This document shows, one piece after another, positions 1 through 7,074 of a stretch of DNA of 11,080 nt. The notes below the pieces were generated by a model that saw only the letters and a list, made by a program, of their open reading frames with translations, was not told where the DNA came from and did no database searches. This stretch comes from Bacteroidota bacterium (lineage in GTDB: Bacteria > Bacteroidota > Bacteroidia > Chitinophagales > UBA2359). The stretch's first letter is position 1; every line of letters begins with the position of its first letter. The stretch lies in assembly GCA_020629895.1 (NCBI GenBank), contig JAHDCM010000069.1, positions 1 through 11,080 of the forward strand, in the 5' to 3' direction. A program made the position numbers and the translations under genes.

Positions 1-115
1 ACAACATAGTAATTTTTATTGCTTATTTACAAAGATATGAGCGGATAGCCCGACCTTTTCCTGCTCGCCTGTTTATGCGTTTACGCATGAACAGGGAGCA
101 GGAAAAGGACACACC
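1..115 (-). repeat. Element A: structured non-coding element, partial copy
   Basis: Read on the minus strand, this stretch begins with GGTGTGTCCTT (115-105), continues through a long hairpin (54-108), then has the 17-mer AGGTCGGGCTATCCGCT (56-40) and runs off the left edge. The same order of blocks occurs at 8507-8630 on the plus strand: GGCGTGTCCTT, a hairpin of unrelated sequence, and the identical 17-mer. Both copies are non-coding. I recall similar 'GGGCGTG...GGTCGGGCTATCCGCT...CTATCCCTCACGC' elements between genes of many Bacteroidota, but could not check this. The function is unknown; a structured RNA, a 3'-end processing signal or a dispersed repeat are all possible. The right-hand part of this copy is outside the window. 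Confidence 0.7.
54..108. other. Long imperfect hairpin inside element A
   Basis: The arms at 54-80 and 83-108 are complementary over 26 pairs with one bulged G (position 67) and one G-U type pair. The centre ATGCGTTTACGCAT leaves a very small loop. No T-run follows on either strand, so this is not a standard intrinsic terminator. It occupies the same place as the unrelated hairpin at 8520-8610 in element B. Confidence 0.8.
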
Positions 116-211
116 AAAAAAAGAAGTCTCTAAAAACGTTATATTGGTTGGTAAGTACCTGAGCATAAATATAGGTACTCATTTTGTGATAGAAATCGGA
201 AGGATTTTTTA

Positions 212-372
212 GAGGCTGTCTTGATTTTAGAATTGGAGCTGAAAAAGCCAGATTTTTTGACCTAATGAAGGCTTTTTTGAGACGCATAGCAGAGCTACGG
301 GACGAAAAAAAGACATAATTAGGGTGAAAAAGATGCTTTTTCTAAGCCTGATTGTAAAATCAAGACAGCCTC
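212..372. mobile_element. MITE-like element with perfect terminal inverted repeats
   Basis: The ends are perfect inverted repeats: GAGGCTGTCTTGATTTTA at 212-229 and its exact complement at 355-372 (19 bp if the flanking A/T is counted). Both ends are flanked by TTA (209-211 and 373-375), consistent with a 3-bp target duplication. The 161-bp element is too short for a transposase and has no credible ORF, so it looks non-autonomous. The GAGGCTGTCT-type end resembles IS5- or IS1182-like insertion sequences (family knowledge; the assignment is an inference). It ends 28 bp before the start codon of the DUF4139 gene, so it probably lies in that gene's promoter or leader. Confidence 0.82.
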
Positions 373-400
373 TTAAAGCAAGTAAAGAAAAATCAAACAG

Positions 401-2362
401 ATGAAATGGACTATTTTATTAGGTGTTTTTGTGCTAGTGACTAGTACTACTTTCACTTGGGCAACTACCAACGATTCGCCACAAGTGTTACTCGAATCGA
501 CCATTGATAAGGTTACTGTATTTCGAAAAGGCGCGCAAGTAGAACGCAAGGCAAAGGTGGCGATTCCTGCGGGAACATCCGTGCTGGTCTTTGACAATAT
601 TCCACCTACTGCTTATGAGAATAGTATTCAGGTAGGCGGAAAAGGGGATTATACGATATTGTCGGTGTCGATGGAGAAAAACTTTTTGTCGGAAGAGGAA
701 AAACAACAACAAGAAACAGCTTCGTCAAAACGAGAAAAGGAGATTAAAGAAGGAGAGGCGCGCTTGGAGGAATTGAAAATACAATTGGAAGATAATGCTT
801 TGATGTTGGGAGTGTATCAAGAGGAGGAGAAAGTGATGCAGGTAAATAGAAGTTTGAAAGGGGAAAATGTGGGGGTAAAAGTTACTGAAATTGAGGCGGC
901 AGCGAATTTGTATCGACAACGTTTGGCAGAGATTAAAAAGAAATCGCTGAATTTGACAAGGGAAGCAGTAATGTTGAAAGAAGAAGAACAAACGTTGCAA
1001 AAACAATTGGTAGAATGGAGAGGGGAGACACCGATTAAAGCAAGGAATGTGGTGTTGGTAAAGGTGGCAGCTAAACAAAAGCAAAATGCGACCTTAGATT
1101 TGTCGTATGTAGTACAAGCGGCTTTGTGGAAACCGCAGTATGATATGCGGGTGAATGATATTGAGGCTCCTGCTGAATTGACTTTTAAGGCCGAAGTTGC
1201 CCAACAAACAGGAGAGGATTGGAAGGAGGTAGATTTAATCTTATCTACGGGGAATCCGTTTTTGAGTGGAGAGAAACCTGAATTAGTACCTTATGAATTG
1301 GCTTATAATTACATCCCACCTAGTAGAAGAGAGCGATCTGGGACTACTACTGGTCGTATGTTAGTACGTGGCTCCGTAGATGTAAATGTGACGCGTATCA
1401 GAGGAAAAGCGATTAGTGGTGATGATGGGCTGCCTTTAATTGGAGCGAATATTATTGTTAAGAGTAACCAAACAGGAGAAGTGACAGGTACTACTACCGA
1501 TATTGATGGTAATTATGAAGTAGAAATCCCTGCGGGGGGAGCTACCTTGACTTGTAATTATATTGGTTATACAGATGTAACTGGGCCTGCTAATTCGTCA
1601 GTGATTGATTTTGAATTGGGAGAAAGTGAACTCCTATTAGAGGCGGTTGTTGTGACAGGAGCCAGAAGTAAATTTTCAAGAAAGAAATCGGGGGGAAGTA
1701 AAAAAACAAAAAGTGCTACGCCACAAGCTCCATCGGTACAATATGTCGAAAAAGTAACCACTGCCCAATACGAAATTCAAATACCTTATTCGATTAAGGG
1801 AACAGGGCAGGAGATGTTGGTGGAGGTGCAAAAATTGGCGATCCCTGCCGAGTATCAATACTATTGTGTGCCTAAATTAGATACAGATGCTTTCTTAGTA
1901 GCTCACCTTACCGATTGGGAAAAATATAAGCTCATGACGGGTAAAATGAATCTGTTTTTTGAAGGAAAATTTATGGGAGAGTCGGTTTTGAATATGGAAG
2001 AAACAGAAGATACCCTCGAAATATCGTTGGGTAGAGATAAGGATATTGTAGTGAAGCGGGAACAGTCGAAAGAGTTTACTAGTAAAAAGCTATTGGGTAC
2101 TCAACGTAAAACGGTACGTGCTTGGGATATTGAGGTGCGAAATACCAAGAATAAACCTATTCGTTTAATTGTACAAGATCAGGTTCCGATTTCCCAAAAT
2201 AGTGAAATTGATGTGTCGCATGACGAACTATCGGGAGGAAAGTTGGAAAAGGAGACAGGTTTTGTAGAATGGGATTTACAATTGGCTCCGAAAGAAACCA
2301 AAAAATTATTGCTCAAATATCAAGTGAAATTTCCAAAAAGAAAACCACTTTATGTAGAGTAA
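401..2362 (+). CDS. Secreted MuiA-like DUF4140/DUF4139 protein with CarboxypepD_reg-like insert
   Basis: This 653-residue protein starts with an N-terminal signal peptide (about 1-21, ending in a TTFTWA-type cleavage region), so it should be exported. Residues about 33-95 match the DUF4140 N-terminal domain (TVFRKGAQVER, VFDNIPP), followed by a Glu/Lys/Gln-rich coiled coil (about 95-205). DUF4139 begins near 225 (LDLSYVVQAALWKPQYDMR, with GEDWKEVDLILSTGNP) and resumes at about 448-648 (WDIEVRNTKNKPIRLIVQDQVPIS, ending in KKLLLKYQV). Between the halves lies a carboxypeptidase-regulatory-like beta sandwich (about 333-408) followed by EAVVVTGA (414-421), as seen in TonB-dependent receptors, then a basic linker. 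The family is often called 'mucoidy inhibitor MuiA', but its biochemical role is not established. The start is ATG with no Shine-Dalgarno, usual for the phylum. It is monocistronic and ends at a strong terminator. Confidence 0.9.
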   Translation: MKWTILLGVFVLVTSTTFTWATTNDSPQVLLESTIDKVTVFRKGAQVERKAKVAIPAGTSVLVFDNIPPTAYENSIQVGGKGDYTILSVSMEKNFLSEEEKQQQETASSKREKEIKEGEARLEELKIQLEDNALMLGVYQEEEKVMQVNRSLKGENVGVKVTEIEAAANLYRQRLAEIKKKSLNLTREAVMLKEEEQTLQKQLVEWRGETPIKARNVVLVKVAAKQKQNATLDLSYVVQAALWKPQYDMRVNDIEAPAELTFKAEVAQQTGEDWKEVDLILSTGNPFLSGEKPELVPYELAYNYIPPSRRERSGTTTGRMLVRGSVDVNVTRIRGKAISGDDGLPLIGANIIVKSNQTGEVTGTTTDIDGNYEVEIPAGGATLTCNYIGYTDVTGPANSSVIDFELGESELLLEAVVVTGARSKFSRKKSGGSKKTKSATPQAPSVQYVEKVTTAQYEIQIPYSIKGTGQEMLVEVQKLAIPAEYQYYCVPKLDTDAFLVAHLTDWEKYKLMTGKMNLFFEGKFMGESVLNMEETEDTLEISLGRDKDIVVKREQSKEFTSKKLLGTQRKTVRAWDIEVRNTKNKPIRLIVQDQVPISQNSEIDVSHDELSGGKLEKETGFVEWDLQLAPKETKKLLLKYQVKFPKRKPLYVE

Positions 2363-2383
2363 GTGAAGATAAGAACGCATAAA

Positions 2384-2411
2384 AAACTCCTCTAGTAAAC
2401 TAGAGGAGTTT
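2384..2411 (+). terminator. Intrinsic terminator after the DUF4139 gene
   Basis: AACTCCTCTAGT and ACTAGAGGAGTT form a perfect 12-13 bp stem with a tiny TAAA-type loop, 21 nt after the stop codon. It is preceded by six A's and followed by TTTATA, so it could act in either direction, though the T-run on the plus side is short. Confidence 0.8.
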
Positions 2412-2864
2412 ATACAGGTTTTTAAAAAAGTATTGCCAAATTGTAGGTACTAGCAAGAGGTTTTTCCAAGAACAGTTATTATTCGTTTTTGGGAACACAA
2501 TATAAACTGTCGGTATTACATCTAATTACTAGCGGGCTAGCTTAACCTTCATACCTAAAATGGTTAAGGTGTAGTAGTTTCTGTTATAAAACCTTTCAAA
2601 AAAGCAAACACTTTAAGTCAAAACCTGTTCCCTTTCTTTATGCAAGTATAATAAAAATAATTTAAAAAACTTGCCTATTCGATGAGTAAATTGCAATTTT
2701 TATTTAGTGAAATGCCCTTTTCGTTTAGTTATCAGGGATTTCTGTGAAAAAAAAGCGTATAAATAAAATAACATTACTTAGCTATTAAAATTAATTCTAA
2801 TAGTTTTAGAGAGGAGTGAAGAGGCGTTTTAAATCGAGACAGCTTCTGAAGGAGGGTAATGGGC
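2412..2864. other. Non-coding spacer between convergent genes
   Basis: I find no credible gene on either strand in this AT-rich stretch. It contains small inverted repeats, CTAG-CGGG-CTAG (2530-2541) and CTTAACC/GGTTAAG (2541-2547 with 2562-2568), and the 12-mer TTTGGGAACACA (2488-2499) that recurs at 2908-2919. An orphan insertion-end-like sequence lies at 2831-2847. Confidence 0.6.
2831..2847. repeat. Orphan terminal-repeat-like sequence
   Basis: AAATCGAGACAGCTTCT matches 15 of 17 bases of the right end of the MITE (357-373, AAATCAAGACAGCCTCT). I cannot find a complementary end within the spacer, so it looks like a decayed insertion end or solo repeat rather than a complete element. Confidence 0.45.
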
Positions 2865-2910
2865 AAAAAAAAACGAGGTAAATAATTGAAAAATTACTTA
2901 CACCTCGTTT
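2865..2910 (-). terminator. Intrinsic terminator of the kinase/regulator operon
   Basis: On the minus strand, AAACGAGGT (2910-2902) pairs with ACCTCGTTT (2879-2871). Further pairing in the interior (GTAATT-type against AATTAC) extends the stem with a small bulge, and a run of T's follows (complement of the A's at 2865-2873). Orientation and position, about 180 nt after the kinase stop codon, fit a terminator for the minus-strand operon. Confidence 0.78.
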
Positions 2911-3015
2911 GGGAACACATTTAACCGTAGCTTTTTATCTATGTTTTTGAAAACATTACGAAACTATTCAATTAAGTTTAAAACAACTAATCTTATATAA
3001 AAAATATACGAGTGT

Positions 3016-3052
3016 TTTAGTGAGCGGCCGTAATGGTTTAGTAAGCGGCCGT
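3016..3052. repeat. GC-rich direct repeat with 21-bp period
   Basis: TTTAGTGAGCGGCCGT (3016-3031) and TTTAGTAAGCGGCCGT (3037-3052) are 16-bp direct repeats with one mismatch, starting 21 bp apart, about two helical turns. Each contains the palindrome CGGCCG. They stand out in an AT-rich spacer 37 bp beyond the kinase stop codon. They might be a protein-binding site or the end of a dispersed repeat; no function is visible. Confidence 0.6.
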
Positions 3053-3088
3053 CTGCTCAGTGTTGGGAGTCTGATGTATGTAGAAAAA

Positions 3089-6000
3089 TTAGAATATTGG
3101 TAGTAGAAGGGTAACTCTTGTACCTAAAATCTGCTTATTGTCGTCTTTTAATTCTTGGATACTTACTTGTCCTGCTTCTAAATTTTCACCTAAGTATAAA
3201 TGTTGAAGTCGTTCTTTGGTAATACGCATTCCTTGAGAGATATGCTTGCTTTCTTGAAATTTCATTTCCTTACTTTTTTCAATGCCGATACCATTATCTT
3301 CAATTTGTATTTCTAAGAAATTCGTTTTGTTAGAAGGGATGATAACAATTTTTACCTTTCCCTCTTTGTTTTTATCTACCAATCCGTGCCAAATCGCATT
3401 TTCGACATAAGGTTGTAAGGTCATGGCAGGAATTTGAATTTTTTGCAGGTCAATAGAAGGGGCTACTTCGACTATGGTAAATAGATTTTCTCCAAATCTC
3501 ATTTTTTCGAGTTCCATGTACAAGCGCAAATGGTCGAGTTCTTTAGCTAGTGTGATAAAGGTTTTTTCGGAAAGGCGCATATTACTGCGAATCAAACGCG
3601 CAAATTTTACCAAATAGTCATTAGCTGCTTCCCGTTCATATTTGTTGATGTAATGCTGTATAGAATTGAGGGAATTAAAAATAAAATGCGGATTCATCAT
3701 CGCACTTAGGGCCTGCTGTTTGAGCTCTGAGATATGAGCAACCGTTTTGCGTTTTTCTAATTCGCGTTGCCGAATGCGTACAATGATTAAATAGGCGAGT
3801 AGGGCTACTAATAAGATACTAGCAATAGCTACTAGTAAAATAAAAAGCGGATTTTGCCAAAAAGGGCGTGGTATGTGGAAGCGAATTATTTTGGGATTTG
3901 ACCACAAACTTGTAGGCGTTTTTGCTCTTATTTTTAGAGTATAGGCCGCAGGTTCTAACGAAGATAAAGCCAATTCATGACTGTTAATATCTTGCCATAT
4001 AGAGGTGGTATCTTGTCTGGTAAAACCCGATTCGAAGAGTTGATATTGATAGCTGACCTCTTTGGGATTAATATAATGAAGTGCCAAAAATTGTACTTTA
4101 ATATGGGCATTCGTGTAAGGAAGGGAGATAGATGATTGGGGCAGAACATGATAATTACTGTCAGGTGTTTGAATGTTTTTAAGGTGAAAAAAAGGAGGTG
4201 GGGCCTCGACGTTAATCAGTTCGGTTTTTTTTAGATTCAATATAGATAAGCCACTAACCGTACCAATCGCCAATTCTGCTGATGCCTCATTATAAGCCAG
4301 TGAGTTGATATTATTACTAATCATACCCTTATTTACATCCCAATGATAGAGCCTTTCTGCTACTACACAAAAAAGCCCTTCTTCAGTACCTATCCATACT
4401 CGACCATCAGTATCTTCAAGCACAGCATTACAATTATTGGGAAGTTGTTTATTTTTGGAAAAAGTATGCCATCTTTCATTTTCAAAGTAAGCAAGCCCTT
4501 TATCGGTAGCAATCCAAACACGCTGTTGTTGAGTACTAGGAGCAATTGCATTGATGCGACTATTAAGAATATCCGCTACATCTTGATCTCCTAATGACTC
4601 CGCAACAAATTTTTCAAGAGGAGGAAGATGGTAGGGCCAGTTACTAAGATAGGTCTCGGGAGGGTCTGTTAGTGGGTATAATAGTTGTTTCCTGATGCCT
4701 TTGTCCATCCCAATTAAATATAAAGAATCGTTTAGTTGATGGATAGAACGGGCAGGAGCGTCGGGATAGATTAAATAATGGATGCCATTTTGTAAAAACT
4801 TTTTTAGCCGTTTTGATTTTCTAGTGACTGCCAAATCTTTTTCACGTAATGGAATACCCATCACCACATATTTATTATTTGCTTGAATCGCAAAGTCATA
4901 AAATAAGTTACTATACACTAAAGGAATCGTTTTGTACTCGTGTGATATTTCTTCTAAAGGTTCTAGGTTTTGAGCAGAAATATAGAGCTTATTATCAGAA
5001 AAGTAATGAATTTTCCGAATATAATAGAAGTCGTTTTGATCAGGAATGGCTAACTGTTTAATTTGGTAATTATCAAGTACGGATAGCCCATAGGTGGTGC
5101 CGATAAATAAATGATTATCTTTGGTGTAAGCTAAACTAGTAATTTGGTTAGACGCTAACTCGTCTTTGATCGTATAATGGGTGAAAGGAGAATTGTATAT
5201 ACAGTAAATACCATTACTTTCAGTTCCTATCCAGATGTTCTTTTCGTGATCTTTGTAAAAAGTATGAATCGTCATATTATCAATGCCCAACTGCTTGCCC
5301 GTATGTTCTAAACGCCTACTTTCGGGATAGTATTTACAAAGCCCTAGACCCACAATACTCAACCAAAGATTAGACTGCTCATCTTCCAAAATTTGATGGA
5401 TATATTGATCTGGAGGTAGGTTTTCAGTGTAGGTATGTAGTTCACCATCAGGATTAATATAATACAGATGTCCAAAGCTTCCTACCCATAAGCCTCCTGC
5501 CTCATTTTCATGAAGCGCAATGGTTTTGGTGTCTTTTAGGTATTGTTCATAATAAGGGATCAATTGATTGGAATCCCATTTATACAATCCTTTATTACTA
5601 CTTAAAAGAATGTCTTTGTTCTTGCGTTGATAGAGGCGATTAAGCGAAAGTGTCTTTTCACGACTTCTTGCTGTAAGTAGTCGTTTTTGCTGCCCTGTTT
5701 TAAGTGAAATAGACCATAAATTATGTTTATTCCCCCCACCCGAATACAATAAACTATCCTTACCAACCAAACTAATTTCAAAATGTAAATCACGTGTTAA
5801 TGGCTCCAATCGAATGCGGTCGCTACTTTCATAAATAACTTTAGCTATTTGACCTTTATATGCTCCTGCATAAAAATTACCTTTATATTGAAGGAAATTA
5901 GTAACCGTCCTTTGGCGAATTAAACTATCCGAATTAAAATTGAGAAACTTGCTCCCATCAAATCGACTCATCCCTTTATCCGTACCTAGCCAAAGATACC

Positions 6001-6151
6001 CTAGCGAATCTTGAGCAATACTAAAGATATTGGGGTTAATCAAGCCATCCTGGCTCCCATAATGATGAAAGGAAGGAGTAGATGCCCTTGAAGGGGCAGC
6101 CAGGTACAATAGGAACAAGAAGCCCCATAAGATATGACGGTAGTGCGGCAT
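3089..6151 (-). CDS. LytS-type sensor histidine kinase with extracytoplasmic beta-propellers
   Basis: This 1020-residue membrane sensor autophosphorylates and should pass phosphate to the LytTR regulator encoded just upstream. It has a signal peptide (1-23). Two-component-regulator propeller repeats of the form W-[LIV]-G-T-x-x-G-[LIV] are visible at about 53-62, 221-230, 262-271, 307-316, 349-358, 545-554, 585-594 and 628-637, consistent with two seven-bladed propellers. A Y_Y_Y beta-sandwich domain (about 680-760), one transmembrane helix (about 769-791) and a short coiled coil follow. The His_kinase domain has MMNPHFIFNSLNSIQHY with phospho-acceptor His822. The ATPase domain has LQPYVENAIWHG (Asn918) and EDNGIGIE (about 951). 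It lacks a receiver or AraC output domain, so it is a classical kinase, not a hybrid HTCS. Start: ATG 15 nt after the regulator stop, with no Shine-Dalgarno. The ligand is unknown. Confidence 0.95.
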   Translation of the reverse strand: MPHYRHILWGFLFLLYLAAPSRASTPSFHHYGSQDGLINPNIFSIAQDSLGYLWLGTDKGMSRFDGSKFLNFNSDSLIRQRTVTNFLQYKGNFYAGAYKGQIAKVIYESSDRIRLEPLTRDLHFEISLVGKDSLLYSGGGNKHNLWSISLKTGQQKRLLTARSREKTLSLNRLYQRKNKDILLSSNKGLYKWDSNQLIPYYEQYLKDTKTIALHENEAGGLWVGSFGHLYYINPDGELHTYTENLPPDQYIHQILEDEQSNLWLSIVGLGLCKYYPESRRLEHTGKQLGIDNMTIHTFYKDHEKNIWIGTESNGIYCIYNSPFTHYTIKDELASNQITSLAYTKDNHLFIGTTYGLSVLDNYQIKQLAIPDQNDFYYIRKIHYFSDNKLYISAQNLEPLEEISHEYKTIPLVYSNLFYDFAIQANNKYVVMGIPLREKDLAVTRKSKRLKKFLQNGIHYLIYPDAPARSIHQLNDSLYLIGMDKGIRKQLLYPLTDPPETYLSNWPYHLPPLEKFVAESLGDQDVADILNSRINAIAPSTQQQRVWIATDKGLAYFENERWHTFSKNKQLPNNCNAVLEDTDGRVWIGTEEGLFCVVAERLYHWDVNKGMISNNINSLAYNEASAELAIGTVSGLSILNLKKTELINVEAPPPFFHLKNIQTPDSNYHVLPQSSISLPYTNAHIKVQFLALHYINPKEVSYQYQLFESGFTRQDTTSIWQDINSHELALSSLEPAAYTLKIRAKTPTSLWSNPKIIRFHIPRPFWQNPLFILLVAIASILLVALLAYLIIVRIRQRELEKRKTVAHISELKQQALSAMMNPHFIFNSLNSIQHYINKYEREAANDYLVKFARLIRSNMRLSEKTFITLAKELDHLRLYMELEKMRFGENLFTIVEVAPSIDLQKIQIPAMTLQPYVENAIWHGLVDKNKEGKVKIVIIPSNKTNFLEIQIEDNGIGIEKSKEMKFQESKHISQGMRITKERLQHLYLGENLEAGQVSIQELKDDNKQILGTRVTLLLPIF

Positions 6152-6166
6152 ATAGCTATTGAGTCG

Positions 6167-6979
6167 TTAACGCCTCGACAAAAAGCGAGCAAATTGATTC
6201 ACCTTTCCAAAAAAAGTAGGTAAGCGACGCCTAGCAATATCTATCTGAGTGCCATCACTCATGACTGCCAAATGCCCATCTTTGCTGGCATACGAAGACA
6301 GGTAATTGAGGTTGATAATATGAGTACGGTGTACGCGTGTAAATTGATCATCTGCTAATACTTCTTCGAAGTCGCGCAAGGAACGAGTAATAAATTGAGG
6401 GGCTGAATCAATTAAATAAACCATTGAACAGTTATTTTCTGCCTCAATTCGAACAATTTTACTAATTTCAACAATCGTAAATCCATGTAAATGGGGTAGA
6501 CATAAGTGAGCAGGACTCGGCGCAGGTGGAAGTGGTGCGTCAGAAAGTTGATCTTCTGGGTAATCGTTGCCAACAGTAGCAAATTTACTTTGCAAAGTCG
6601 TATATTCAACTTTAGAACGAATAATCGCTCCTGCTTTGCGAACGGCTTCTTTCAACTCACGAGTCCCAATGGGCTTGAGCAAATAATCTAAGCCACCCGC
6701 TTTTATCGCTGGAATGCCATATTGATCATAAGCCGTTACAAAAATGACCAAAAAATCACGATCTTCAAACTTATCTAATAAGTCAAAACCCGATTTTTGA
6801 GGCATCTGTATATCCAAGAAAACTACATCCGGTTTTTTTTCGTTGATCAAAGGAAAGGCTTCGTCAACATGCCCCGCTTTACCAATAATGGTTACCTGTG
6901 GGCAATAGCTTTCTAGTAATGAACTCAGGTTTTCGCGACCAATGTGTTCATCATCTACAATAAGTGCTGAAAATTTCAA
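6167..6979 (-). CDS. LytTR-family response regulator
   Basis: This 270-residue cytoplasmic transcription regulator is the probable partner of the kinase encoded 15 nt downstream, with which it forms an operon. The receiver domain (about 3-118) has all key residues: acidic Asp9/Asp10, phospho-acceptor Asp56 in DVVFLDIQMP, Thr82 in FVTAYD and Lys102 in YLLKPIG. A Pro/Ala-rich linker (about 145-160) leads to a LytTR DNA-binding domain (about 165-265), recognised from IVRIEAENNCSMVYL, RSLRDFEEVL and FTRVHRTHIINLNYL. The start is TTG at 6979: it gives the canonical N-terminus MKFSALIVDDE, and no in-frame ATG lies between it and the preceding in-frame TAA. Its targets are unknown; its own promoter region and the divergent J-domain gene are natural candidates. 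Confidence 0.95.
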   Translation of the reverse strand: MKFSALIVDDEHIGRENLSSLLESYCPQVTIIGKAGHVDEAFPLINEKKPDVVFLDIQMPQKSGFDLLDKFEDRDFLVIFVTAYDQYGIPAIKAGGLDYLLKPIGTRELKEAVRKAGAIIRSKVEYTTLQSKFATVGNDYPEDQLSDAPLPPAPSPAHLCLPHLHGFTIVEISKIVRIEAENNCSMVYLIDSAPQFITRSLRDFEEVLADDQFTRVHRTHIINLNYLSSYASKDGHLAVMSDGTQIDIARRRLPTFFGKVNQFARFLSRR

Positions 6980-7074
6980 AATAACAAAGTTAAGTGATGA
7001 GTGATTGAAACAAATATTAAAAATACTGAAAACTTATCGAAATAGAAAACGTTATAATTTACAAACACATCACC
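6980..7074. promoter_or_regulatory. Divergent promoter region between regulator operon and J-domain gene
   Basis: This 95-nt AT-rich spacer must hold promoters for both directions. I see no clean Bacteroidota -7 box (TAnnTTTG); the nearest are TAATATTTG on the minus strand and TATAATTTAC (7054-7063) on the plus strand. AAAGTTAAG (6986-6994) fits the general LytTR half-site pattern (W-M-M-GTT-N-R-K), but no second properly spaced half-site is evident. GAAAAC-TTAT (7028-7037) and GAAAACGTTAT (7045-7055) form an imperfect direct repeat 17 bp apart. The promoter assignment rests on position more than motif. Confidence 0.5.

Noticed and set aside
81..287. Possible 68-residue protein on the minus strand
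   Set aside because: It spans the end of element A and part of the MITE; no domain or coding signal is seen.
725..1084. 119-residue minus-strand reading frame within the DUF4139 gene
   Set aside because: It is the antisense shadow of the coiled-coil region; the Phe/Leu/Gln-rich translation reflects the complement of Lys/Glu codons.
2384..2910. CRISPR-like or small RNA locus in the spacer
   Set aside because: The hairpins are explained as terminators, and the repeats are too few and irregular for an array. No promoter-like signal could be established for a small RNA.
3089..6151. Hybrid two-component system (HTCS)
   Set aside because: The propeller/Y_Y_Y sensor region is like HTCS proteins, but the protein ends with the kinase ATPase domain and has no receiver or AraC domain.
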